From JAKFWF01 sp031374115 (GTDB lineage: Bacteria > Pseudomonadota > Alphaproteobacteria > Rhizobiales > Hyphomicrobiaceae): a stretch of DNA of 64,000 nt. A program made the translations under genes and the position numbers. Location of the stretch: the NCBI GenBank assembly GCA_031374115.1, contig JANMNO010000061.1:1-64000 (forward strand). Direction: 5' to 3'. Below are positions 16,241 through 24,543 of the stretch, in pieces. Positions within the stretch are counted from its first letter, which is position 1, and every line of letters starts with the position of its first letter. The notes under the pieces were generated by a model that was not told the DNA's origin, made no database searches, and saw only the letters and a program-made list of their open reading frames with translations.

Positions 16241-18469
16241 ATGTGGCCGTGGGGGCGCAAGAGAACGCAGGACGCCTTGCGTGCCGGCAAGCACGACGGG
16301 CAGGATTGCAGCCCGCTCGGCTTTGCGCCAGAGCCTGCGCAGGTCCAGTCTCGACACCGTTTCGGTTGGCGGACGAAGTGCAAACTGTTCATCGTCACAC
16401 CGGCAATCGCAGCCGTGGTGACAACGGCTGCTGCCGGGCTATTATTCGTACATTACTCAATGACGTTTCCGGACCCGTTGTCATTGCGCCACAAAGAGCG
16501 TGCGCCGGTCATTCGACTCTTGGCAGCGGATGGTTCGCACCTCGCCGAACGTGGAGCGGCACATGACTACATGCCGCTAGATCTGTTGCCCGGCCACGTC
16601 ATCGACGCTGTCGTCGCGACGGAAGACCGGCGGTTTTTCGACCACAATGGTGTCGATCCCTTTGGATTGGTGCGTGCGATGTTCGCGAACGTTCGGGCAG
16701 GCCGCTACGCGCAAGGCGGCTCCACGCTGACGCAGCAATTGGCGAAAAACTTGTTCTTGAATTCGGAGCGGACACTCAGCCGCAAGGTTGAAGAATTGGC
16801 GTTGGCGCTGTGGCTCGAAATGCGGCTAGGCAAGGCCGACATCATGGAGTTGTACCTTAACAGGGTCTACTTCGGCGCCGGCGCCTACGGCATCGAAGCG
16901 GCTGCCCAACGCTACTTCGACAAATCGGCGCGCGCCCTGACACTGGGAGAAGCCGCCGTCATTGCCGGTTTACTCAAAGCGCCGTCGAAATACTCGCCGC
17001 TGACAAACCCTGGCGCTGCCCGGTCCCGCGCGCGCGCCGTTCTGAAGAAGATGCTTGCTGCAGGCCTCGTCACCCCGGAAGCAGAACTTACCGCCAACCG
17101 GCACATCTTAAAATTTGCCTCAATGAAGCCGAGCAAGGATCTGAGCGGCATCGAATACGCGGTCGACTTCATCTTGGAGCGCTTACCGCCGTTGCTTGGA
17201 AACGGGCACGCAGAGGTAATCGTCGAGACGACAATCGACACCAGGTTGCAGCGCCGCGCGCAGGCAACCGTCGAACAGGTCTTGAACCGCGAGGGCGGCG
17301 TTGCGCAAGCCAGCCAAGCAAGCGTCGTTGTCCTCGACACCGAGGGCGGCATCGCAGCCCTAGTCGGAGGCAGGTCCTATGTCGAAAGCCAGTACAATCG
17401 AGCGGTGAAATCGCGACGTCAGCCCGGTTCGTCGTTCAAACCGTTTGTCTATCTGGCAGCACTCGAAGCCGGCATGACGCCGGAGGGTACGGTCTACGAT
17501 TTGCCGGTCAGCATCGCCGGTTGGAGCCCCCGCAACGACAACGGTCAATATCGTGGTGCGGTAACGTTGCGGCAGGGGCTTGCGCAATCGATCAACACGG
17601 TCGCGGTGCGATTGCAGTACGACATCGGTGTCAAACGCATTGTCGCCGCAGCTCAGCGCCTCGGCATAAAATCGGAACTGCGGCCAGGGCCATCGCTGGC
17701 GTTGGGTACGTCCGAGGTATCGCTGTTGGAGATGACCGGCGCCTATACCGCTTTGGCCAATAGCGGCCGGCGTGTCGATCCGCACATCATCAAGCGCGTC
17801 AGCATGAGTTCGGGCCGCGTGCTCTATATGCGTCCGCCGGTGGCAACACAGATTGTCATTGCACCGGTTCACGTCGGATCGATGAACGACATGCTCAATG
17901 CAGCGCTGGTAACGGGTACAGGTCGCCGGGCCGCTTTGAGCGTGCACCCCGCGGCCGGCAAAACCGGCACCACCCAGGATTTTCGCGACGCATGGTTTAT
18001 CGGCTACACAGCTCATCTTGCCGGTGGCGTGTGGGTCGGCAATGACCACGGCCGCTCCATGAACAACGTGCGCGGCGGCAGTCTGCCCGCTGTAATATGG
18101 CGCGAGATCATGACTATCGCGCATGAGGGCCGCTCTATCGTCGCCCTGCCCGGCACTGCGAGCACGGCGCCTCATTTTCCCCGTGATCCACCGATCGCGG
18201 CTCGTTTTCCAATGGAGCGACCGCAGCCGATCGCGCTGCCAAAGCATCAGGATCAGACGAGTACGATGACGATGACTTCGCCACCGCTGGCTCCTCTGCA
18301 GCCACGCGAGCGTATTGAAGCGGAATTCATTTCCCGGATGTTGGATGAAAGGCAAGCTTCAAGACAGCCTTTAGCGCCTTCGCAGTTTACTCCCGATGTG
18401 CCGGGTGAGCAGGCGTTTCCTCGCCTCGCGCCGCAGGGGATAATGTCGCTCGGCGCGCGACGGCCCTAA
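16241..18469 (+). CDS. Class A penicillin-binding protein (transglycosylase/transpeptidase)
   Basis: This 742-residue bifunctional enzyme polymerises and cross-links peptidoglycan in the periplasm. A cytoplasmic tail is followed by one membrane helix near residues 48-75. The GT51 glycosyltransferase domain shows TEDRRFFDHNG with the catalytic E128 and the QGGSTLTQQLAKNL motif. The transpeptidase domain has SSFK with nucleophile S397, a SIN triad and KTGTT. A proline-rich tail of about 90 residues follows the domain. Length and motif order fit the PBP1A-like class. There is no clear ribosome-binding site before ATG 16241; the hairpin just upstream may influence initiation. It converges on the metallopeptidase gene with an 11-base gap. 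Confidence 0.93.
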   Translation: MWPWGRKRTQDALRAGKHDGQDCSPLGFAPEPAQVQSRHRFGWRTKCKLFIVTPAIAAVVTTAAAGLLFVHYSMTFPDPLSLRHKERAPVIRLLAADGSHLAERGAAHDYMPLDLLPGHVIDAVVATEDRRFFDHNGVDPFGLVRAMFANVRAGRYAQGGSTLTQQLAKNLFLNSERTLSRKVEELALALWLEMRLGKADIMELYLNRVYFGAGAYGIEAAAQRYFDKSARALTLGEAAVIAGLLKAPSKYSPLTNPGAARSRARAVLKKMLAAGLVTPEAELTANRHILKFASMKPSKDLSGIEYAVDFILERLPPLLGNGHAEVIVETTIDTRLQRRAQATVEQVLNREGGVAQASQASVVVLDTEGGIAALVGGRSYVESQYNRAVKSRRQPGSSFKPFVYLAALEAGMTPEGTVYDLPVSIAGWSPRNDNGQYRGAVTLRQGLAQSINTVAVRLQYDIGVKRIVAAAQRLGIKSELRPGPSLALGTSEVSLLEMTGAYTALANSGRRVDPHIIKRVSMSSGRVLYMRPPVATQIVIAPVHVGSMNDMLNAALVTGTGRRAALSVHPAAGKTGTTQDFRDAWFIGYTAHLAGGVWVGNDHGRSMNNVRGGSLPAVIWREIMTIAHEGRSIVALPGTASTAPHFPRDPPIAARFPMERPQPIALPKHQDQTSTMTMTSPPLAPLQPRERIEAEFISRMLDERQASRQPLAPSQFTPDVPGEQAFPRLAPQGIMSLGARRP

Positions 18470-18479
18470 ATGACTACGA

Positions 18480-19229
18480 TTAAATATGTGAGCCGTATCG
18501 GTGCAGGTCGCCGCCAGAAATCTGCAGCCAGCGCTTGGCTTCCTCGGTGCGCGGCATTGTGCGGGCGACCAGCGCCCAAAATCGCGTGCCGTGGTTCATT
18601 TCCGCCAGATGCGCAACTTCGTGTGCCGCCACGTAATCGAGCACGAAATCCGGTGCCATAATGAGTCGCCACGAGAACGACAATGCGCCCGTCGTCGAGC
18701 ACGATCCCCACCGGCTCTTTTGGTCGCGGACCGTGATGCGCCCGGCCTTCAGTCCAAGATTTTTCGCATGCCACCTCACACGATCGACCAGATCGCGCGA
18801 CGCTTCCTGCGCCAGCCAATCCCGCAGGCGGCGTGCAACGTGTTCCGGCTGCCCCGATACCGAGATAGCTTGTTTGCTATCAACCGTTGTACCAAGTTGA
18901 ACGACCGGCGCTCGCCGACATGGGCCACGCTCGATAATGACATGAGGAACGCCGCGAAGTGGAATCACCGAACCCGAGCTGAATGGAATGTGCTCGGGCA
19001 AGTTGCCGAGCCTTTCGCGCACCCAATCAAGATGCGACGACAAGAATGTGCCCGCCTGCGCCAAGTCGCACGATACGGGCAAGGTCACGATCACCGATCG
19101 CGTGGTGCGGCTGACGCGCAGTGTCATGCGCCGTGCAGCCGGATGCCGCCTGACCTCCACAGGTTCGGTCAAGCCTTGAATGGATAGCCGTTGCGACGAC
19201 GGCTGCGCTATCGCGCGAAGCGGCCTCAT
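18480..19229 (-). CDS. YgjP-like (DUF45, M48-type) zinc metallopeptidase
   Basis: The 249-residue protein has the YgjP/DUF45 architecture: an N-terminal beta region (VRRHPAARRMTLRVS), a central RSRWGSC-like segment (QKSRWGSCST), and the zinc motif HEVAHLAEMNHGTRFW, where HEVAH supplies two His ligands and the Glu base. These proteins resemble SprT and gluzincin peptidases, but their substrates are unknown. ATG 19229 with an upstream GAGGG was preferred over a TTG at 19259. The gene faces the penicillin-binding protein gene, so no operon partner is evident. Confidence 0.85.
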   Translation of the reverse strand: MRPLRAIAQPSSQRLSIQGLTEPVEVRRHPAARRMTLRVSRTTRSVIVTLPVSCDLAQAGTFLSSHLDWVRERLGNLPEHIPFSSGSVIPLRGVPHVIIERGPCRRAPVVQLGTTVDSKQAISVSGQPEHVARRLRDWLAQEASRDLVDRVRWHAKNLGLKAGRITVRDQKSRWGSCSTTGALSFSWRLIMAPDFVLDYVAAHEVAHLAEMNHGTRFWALVARTMPRTEEAKRWLQISGGDLHRYGSHI

Positions 19230-19461
19230 TGAGTGCCCTCGTTCCAAACAGTTCGACAAATTGAGGAAGCCGGCTCGGTACTCTACAGAGAACCTTCAAC
19301 GACCAAAATCAAGTTGGCGATTTACGCTTCGGTCATTGCTCGCAACGGCGAGAACAAAAATAGACGCGCGCCGACAAATCAGTTTGTAGCAAGCCCCCAG
19401 GCCCCAACACCACAGAGAAAGCTGTATCACCCTCACCATACGGCGACAGTGTGGCAGTCTC

Positions 19462-19484
19462 GCCCCACGAATAAATCGTGGGGC
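19462..19484. repeat. Perfect 9-bp inverted repeat, strong hairpin
   Basis: GCCCCACGA at 19462-19470 and TCGTGGGGC at 19476-19484 enclose the 5-base loop ATAAA. It lies downstream of phaZ (minus strand) and upstream of the metallopeptidase gene in a non-coding stretch (19230-19519) that otherwise shows nothing. Neither strand has a T run after it, so a classical terminator is unlikely but transcript-end protection or processing is possible. Confidence 0.6.
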
Positions 19485-19519
19485 TGAGCGTCCCTACTTC
19501 AATATAAGCCAAAATTTAT

Positions 19520-21115
19520 TTAGCCTGCAGAGCAGCTAGGCTTATCTTCGGACGGCGTCTCCGCATCGCCGACTTTCTTGTCGCCATGTTTGCCGCCAGT
19601 TGCCGTCATGCCGAACATGTTTTTCATGAACATGTTTCCAGTCGACGACCACAGTCGCGCCCACGACTCAGCGGAGTTATCAGCCGCGTTACGATTGACG
19701 GGTGAGCGCAATGGCATTGCCGTGACCGTTTGCTTTTTCGCGGCAGCGTCGGTGCGCAGCGCGGTCCCCTGTTCGGACGAGAAAGCAAACGCGGAGTTGT
19801 CGTAAGCCGCCCGGCCATCGGCCTCGCGCAATAAACCCGAAGCGCGGAAATTCGGCAACTTCTTCGGGACGGTAGTGTCTGCGCGCGGATCATGATGGCG
19901 CACGAAACTTGCAATTCTCGGAGCAATATCCGAACGGAAGCGCGAGCCGTTGAAGATGCCGTAGTGGCCGACACCTGGGCACTCATAATGGAATTTATCT
20001 TCAGCCGGGATACTCGAACACAGATCGAGTGCGACTGCACATTGCCCGATGCCGGTAATATCGTCCTTCTCGCCCTCTACTGTCATCAATGCGACGCGGC
20101 GAATTGCTGTCAGGTCGATGCGCTGATTGCGGTGGTACATTTCGCCTTTGGCAAACAGGTGGCGAACGAAAACCTGATCGATCGTCTGGATGTAGAACTC
20201 CGATGTCAGATCCATGACGGCAAGATACTCATCGTAAAAATCACGATGCTTTTCCGCCGAATCGCCGTCGCCTTGCACCAAGTGGTAGAATAAATCTTTG
20301 TGCGCCTTCATATGCCGATCGAGATTCATCGTCATGAACCCGGTCAGTTGCAGGAACCCGGGATAGACCGGTCGTCCAAAACCCTGGCTCGGCCAAGGTA
20401 CCGTCGTGATAACGTTGCTGCGAAACCAGTCCGTACCTTTGTTCTGGGCCAACTTGTTGACTTCGGTTGGATTGATGCGCGTATCGATCGGTCCACCGGC
20501 GAGCACCATGCTGATCGGCACGTGCGGATCACCCTCTTGCTCCATCAGCGCGACAGCCGCGAGCACAGGAACCGATGGTTGGCACACTGCGAACACATGC
20601 ACATCGCCACGAAAATGGCGGAACATATCCTGCATATAGACGATGTAATCGTCTAAATCGAAACCGCCGGCGGCGACGGGCACATTGCGCGCATCCATCC
20701 AATCGGTGATGTAGACCTCATGATCGGGCAACAGAGCCTCGACGGTGCCGCGCAACAAAGTGGCGAAGTGACCCGACATCGGAGCGACCAACAAAATACG
20801 TGGGTCCGTGCCCGCGCGAGCCGCATCGATATCTCGTTTGAAATGCAACACTCGGCAGAATGGGCGTTGCCAAACGACTTCCTCTAAAACGGAGACTGTT
20901 TGGCCGTCCACATCTGTGGTGTGAATGCCAAAGGCTGGCTTTTCATAACGTCGCGTAGTGCGCTCGAAAACCTCGCAGGCTGCAGCTGCGTGGCGGCCAA
21001 CCGATGTGTGTGTGAGCGGGTTGAACGGATTGTTAAAGAAAAGCTTACCTGCATCCGCCGCAGCCCGCGCCGGTTTCACGGCTGCGTGACCAAGTTCAAA
21101 CCACTGATAGAGCAT
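19520..21115 (-). CDS. phaZ: Intracellular polyhydroxyalkanoate depolymerase
   Basis: The 531-residue protein matches the PhaZ family of intracellular depolymerases, which mobilise stored polyhydroxybutyrate from granules. The alpha/beta-hydrolase triad is visible: nucleophile C178 in the lipase-box-like FAVCQPSVP (Cys replacing Ser, as in Ralstonia PhaZ), Asp in EGEKDDI and His in GVGHYGIF. The N-terminal MLYQWFE start is typical. After the conserved core ends near residue 415, a low-complexity tail of about 115 residues follows, rich in Asn, Met, Lys and Gly. ATG 21115 follows a GAGAGG site. It is transcribed away from actS, and the redox pair could affect its expression, but no binding site was identified. 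Confidence 0.92.
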   Translation of the reverse strand: MLYQWFELGHAAVKPARAAADAGKLFFNNPFNPLTHTSVGRHAAAACEVFERTTRRYEKPAFGIHTTDVDGQTVSVLEEVVWQRPFCRVLHFKRDIDAARAGTDPRILLVAPMSGHFATLLRGTVEALLPDHEVYITDWMDARNVPVAAGGFDLDDYIVYMQDMFRHFRGDVHVFAVCQPSVPVLAAVALMEQEGDPHVPISMVLAGGPIDTRINPTEVNKLAQNKGTDWFRSNVITTVPWPSQGFGRPVYPGFLQLTGFMTMNLDRHMKAHKDLFYHLVQGDGDSAEKHRDFYDEYLAVMDLTSEFYIQTIDQVFVRHLFAKGEMYHRNQRIDLTAIRRVALMTVEGEKDDITGIGQCAVALDLCSSIPAEDKFHYECPGVGHYGIFNGSRFRSDIAPRIASFVRHHDPRADTTVPKKLPNFRASGLLREADGRAAYDNSAFAFSSEQGTALRTDAAAKKQTVTAMPLRSPVNRNAADNSAESWARLWSSTGNMFMKNMFGMTATGGKHGDKKVGDAETPSEDKPSCSAG

Positions 21116-21798
21116 CGATCAGCCTCTCTTCGCGCTTCGTATCGCCTAGACAATCGCGCCTGCATCTATCGGCAGGTTTGATCAGGTTGCTGCGCATTAC
21201 ATAATCAACCTGACTAAGTGGTCGTTCCATTGTGCAAGTGCATTACCGCGATGCAAAATATTGCACCGATTCGAACCTTCATTAAAGGCGGGAGGCCACT
21301 ACAACACTTTCTCAGGCATTCATATTAGCACGGCTAGAGAGGCAAGTTGTGACAAATAAGACACATCGACTCAATTGGGATTCACAGCTGAATCAAGCAT
21401 CGGGCCAATTCTTGATTGCGTCAATGCCGATTTGTCGCGGCTCCAAAATACTCTCATCCAACTTCTCTTCGCAAGCGCAGCAAAACTCTCAGCGCGATCC
21501 TATCGGCGAGCCGCACGCCGATCATCGCCGCTGATTTGTAGATGCCGAGGATTTAGCCGACGAGATTGCCTAGCTCTGAAATGAATAGAGCCAATCCCGC
21601 CAGTACCCCTAACATGAATGAGCAAACGGCGACGATGGCTAGCCAAACCACTTTCGTACGATTGTCAGTCCTCATGTGGATAACGTGTTGCTGGTGTGCT
21701 GCATCGATTTCACATGGCACTCTGTGCGGTGTCATCGCGAACGCTGCGCCGCGATCTGCTAAGATGGTTCACCGACACACGCGATGAAGGCCCAAAGC
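21116..21798. other. Intergenic region between phaZ and actS, with a doubtful small ORF
   Basis: This 680-base divergent spacer should hold the promoters of phaZ and actS. The only suggestive reading frame is on the minus strand, 21735-21553: 60 residues whose second half is one hydrophobic helix (VVWLAIVAVCSFMLGVLAGLALF flanked by charges, quoted here in short: VVWLAIVAV to GLALF). Neither its first ATG nor the internal one at 21675 has a ribosome-binding site, so it is listed here and not called as a gene. Nothing else was recognised. Confidence 0.4.
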
Positions 21799-23286
21799 AT
21801 GGACCATAGCAAAAGCTCAACTGAAACAGAAAGGATGGCACTGGATCCTGATGCGAGCCGTCTGCGCCTGCAAACGACAATACGACTGCGCTGGTTTGCG
21901 GTTGTCGGCCAGCTCTTGGCGGTCACGCTGGTATATTTCGGCCTCGGTTTCGAACTCCCCATGGGTTGGTGTTTACTATTCATTTCCTTATCAGCTTGGC
22001 TCAATGTTTTTCTGCGGCTGCGCTACCCGGTGCGGCATCGGTTGGAATCCCAACTGGCGACAGTCCTGCTGGCTTACGACGTTTGTCAGCTGACGGCATT
22101 GCTATATCTGACTGGTGGTATCGAGAACCCTTTCACGGTTCTTCTAGTGGCGCCAGTGACAGTATCAGCCGCTACGTTGCCACCGCGAAATACGTGGGTT
22201 TTGGGCGGTATAGCGCTGACTGCCTCGGCCTTGCTCATCGCCTACCATCTCCCACTGCCATGGATAGGCGGACAGGAATTTGTGCTCCCGACGTTGTACA
22301 AAATGGGAGTATTCGCGGGATTGGCGTCGTGTATGTTGTTCATTGCCCTCTACGCATGGCGGCTCTCCAAGGAAGGCCAACAAATGTCGGCCGCGCTGGC
22401 GGCAACGGAACTCGTTCTTGCCCGCGAGCAAAAGCTGCATGCTCTCGATGGCCTTGCCGCCGCGGCTGCGCACGAGCTTGGCACTCCGCTCGGAACAATC
22501 GTGCTTGTGGCCAAGGAATTGGAACGTGACACCTTGCCTGGCACTCCCTTGGCCGAGGATCTGGCACTCCTCAAGAGCCAAGCCCTGCGTTGCCGCGAGA
22601 TTCTGCAAACACTAACCCGTAAACCGAGCGAGAGCGACCCGCTACACGCCAGCCTGACCGTTGGTCAATTGATCGAGGAGGCGGCGGCACCGCACCGCGC
22701 GTTCATGATCGCGATCGACATCGACGCTGGCGCCTATGTCAGTGGCGAAGAACAGCACACCAGTTCGGATCATATAAGCGAGCCGGTTGGACAGCGCCGG
22801 CCTGGGATGATTTACGGTGTCGGTAATCTTATCGAAAATGCGGTGGAATTCGCTCGATCCAAAGTTTTGATAACCGCCCGGTGGAACGATCGTGAGGTCA
22901 TGATCTCGATCGCCGACGATGGCCCGGGGATAGCTGCCGAAGTAATGGAAACACTGGGCGAGCCGTATGTCACGACCCGGCGAGCGTCGAGCGTCAAAGC
23001 CGACGAAGGCAAGGCAAGCGGCCTTGGACTGGGATTTTTCATAGCGAAGACGTTGCTGGAACGCTCCGGCGCGAAGATCGACATGGCCAATCGCCGCCAC
23101 CCAGCTCGTGGCGCGATCGTGACGGTAACCTGGGCACGTCATGCGTTCGAGGGTACGGAGCCGGCTTGGTCGGCCTATCCTAGACCTCAAAAATGGCCAC
23201 CTTCGACGACACTGCCCTCGCGCAGCACATCGCAGCAGCAGCCGGTGAAGCCCCCGCCACCCCAGCCTTCGCCGGACGCGCAGTAA
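21799..23286 (+). CDS. actS: ActS/RegB/PrrB redox-sensing histidine kinase
   Basis: This 495-residue membrane kinase is the sensor of the global redox system controlling respiration, carbon and nitrogen fixation in alphaproteobacteria. Its N-terminal half holds about six hydrophobic helices and the conserved LTGGIENPF motif, a counterpart of the RegB quinone-responsive loop. The H-box AAAAHELGTPLGTI places the phosphoacceptor at H225. C265 lies in RCREIL, exactly 40 residues after the His, the same spacing as the redox-active Cys265 of Rhodobacter RegB. The HATPase shows NLIENAVEFA, DDGPGIA and GLGLGFFIAK. ATG 21799 follows GAAGG at good spacing; ATG 21784 and 21835 are alternatives. A proline-rich tail ends the protein. 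actR follows directly. Confidence 0.95.
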   Translation: MDHSKSSTETERMALDPDASRLRLQTTIRLRWFAVVGQLLAVTLVYFGLGFELPMGWCLLFISLSAWLNVFLRLRYPVRHRLESQLATVLLAYDVCQLTALLYLTGGIENPFTVLLVAPVTVSAATLPPRNTWVLGGIALTASALLIAYHLPLPWIGGQEFVLPTLYKMGVFAGLASCMLFIALYAWRLSKEGQQMSAALAATELVLAREQKLHALDGLAAAAAHELGTPLGTIVLVAKELERDTLPGTPLAEDLALLKSQALRCREILQTLTRKPSESDPLHASLTVGQLIEEAAAPHRAFMIAIDIDAGAYVSGEEQHTSSDHISEPVGQRRPGMIYGVGNLIENAVEFARSKVLITARWNDREVMISIADDGPGIAAEVMETLGEPYVTTRRASSVKADEGKASGLGLGFFIAKTLLERSGAKIDMANRRHPARGAIVTVTWARHAFEGTEPAWSAYPRPQKWPPSTTLPSRSTSQQQPVKPPPPQPSPDAQ

Positions 23287-23369
23287 CCGAAAGATGATGA
23301 AAGAAGCAGATGGGGCTTGGCGTCAGCTTGCCATGCGCTATATCTCTGTTGTGCCTGGAGGGTGCCAAA

Positions 23370-23933
23370 GTGGTCGAAGACCTATCATTTAAAAAAGACG
23401 AACTTCCCGAGGACGTTTCTCTGGTTCTGATCGACGACGATAAAGCGTTCGTCCAGCGCTTGGGCAGAGCGATGGAAGTGCGCGGGTTCGAGGTCCGGAT
23501 GGGCCACTCGGTGGCCGAGGGATTGGAGCTCATTCGGCAGCGTGCGCCAGCGTTTGCAGTTGTCGACATGAGACTTGAAGATGGCAACGGCCTCGACGTC
23601 ATCGCGGAGCTTTCGCGCCTCCGTCCAAACTCGCGCGCCATCGTCTTGACAGGATACGGAAATTTCGCGACCGCCGTATCCGCCGTCAAACTGGGTGCTG
23701 TCGATTACCTCGGCAAACCCGCCGATGCCGATGATGTCACGGACGCATTACTTGCGCCGTCGAACGCCAAGGCTGCGCCGCCGGAAAATCCGATGTCGGC
23801 CGACCGGGTCCGCTGGGAGCATATCCAGCGCGTGTACGAGCTTTGCGGGCGCAACGTATCGGAAACTGCGCGCCGGCTGAACATGCATCGGCGAACCTTG
23901 CAGCGCATCCTGGCCAAGCGCGCACCCAAGTAA
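23370..23933 (+). CDS. actR: ActR/RegA/PrrA redox response regulator
   Basis: The 187-residue protein has an N-terminal receiver domain, with the acidic pair in LIDDDK and the phosphorylated D66 in VVDMRLEDG, the conserved Thr in VLTGYG and Lys in LGKPAD. The C-terminus is a Fis-type helix-turn-helix (NVSETARRLNMHRRTLQRIL), nearly invariant in RegA proteins. It is the DNA-binding partner of the ActS kinase encoded 83 bases upstream. A GTG start at 23370 was chosen: GGAGGG lies at 23357-23362 with a 7-base gap, and the resulting length fits the family, while an ATG at 23310 would add 20 atypical residues. Confidence 0.95.
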   Translation: MVEDLSFKKDELPEDVSLVLIDDDKAFVQRLGRAMEVRGFEVRMGHSVAEGLELIRQRAPAFAVVDMRLEDGNGLDVIAELSRLRPNSRAIVLTGYGNFATAVSAVKLGAVDYLGKPADADDVTDALLAPSNAKAAPPENPMSADRVRWEHIQRVYELCGRNVSETARRLNMHRRTLQRILAKRAPK

Positions 23934-23934
23934 A

Positions 23935-24444
23935 TTACTCGTTCCAACTGCGGTCGAGATGTAATTCGGGATCGGCCATGCCTAGCAGTCGCATGGCCCC
24001 CAAACGCGCGAGGCGATTGACGAGTGCCTTGCGCCGCGCGGCTGAGAGAGCGTGCACGGGCGCATCGCGCAAAAGCTCTCCGCCAAATCGATCAGCGACG
24101 ATCAGACCGGTATCCGGCGGGAGCATTGGCTGCGGAAAGTCCGGCGCCACGGCAAAAAACAGCCGATCACAGAACTCGCGATATTCCGGCCACTTGTTGT
24201 CGGCACGAAAATCGTCGACGCTGGATTTGATTTCGACAATCCAGATCTCACCGCGATCAGACAGCGCCGTAATGTCTGCACGGCGCCCATTGGCTAGCGA
24301 AACCTCTGGCAGGCTCGCCAAGTTATGCGACAGTAGAAGTCTTCGCGTCCCGCGCGCTATGTCTAAGGCGGCTTGGGATTGGCGACCGTCGACCAATCCC
24401 GGGTGAATTGGCATTTCCGAAGGTACAGGGAACGGGTTCGTCAT
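23935..24444 (-). CDS. mmcB: MmcB-family DNA repair protein
   Basis: This 169-residue protein resembles MmcB (DUF2161-like PD-(D/E)XK fold), linked in Caulobacter to mitomycin C damage tolerance and mutagenesis. The nuclease-type core is visible: RADITALSDRGEIWIVEIKSS, where the Asp and the Glu-Ile-Lys form the D...ExK pattern. The ATG at 24444 is used because residues before it in the longer frame are not conserved-looking and overlap the divergent gene. It converges on actR with a single base between them and shares a 99-base promoter region with the Lon-like gene. Confidence 0.85.
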   Translation of the reverse strand: MTNPFPVPSEMPIHPGLVDGRQSQAALDIARGTRRLLLSHNLASLPEVSLANGRRADITALSDRGEIWIVEIKSSVDDFRADNKWPEYREFCDRLFFAVAPDFPQPMLPPDTGLIVADRFGGELLRDAPVHALSAARRKALVNRLARLGAMRLLGMADPELHLDRSWNE

Positions 24445-24543
24445 GTCTTCGCCATTAGTCGGTGACAGAGCCGGATGGAAGTCGATCGAAGAAGTTGGCA
24501 GTGGCCCTCCGCTCGCGCAGCGGAGCAAGAAGGGGCGGAGGCT

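Noticed and set aside
17360..18355. 331-codon open frame on the minus strand
   Set aside because: Antisense to the transpeptidase domain, with cysteine/histidine-rich composition typical of shadow frames.
21349..21534. 61-codon frame in the phaZ-actS spacer
   Set aside because: No ribosome-binding site, no hydrophobic or domain pattern and polar low-information composition.
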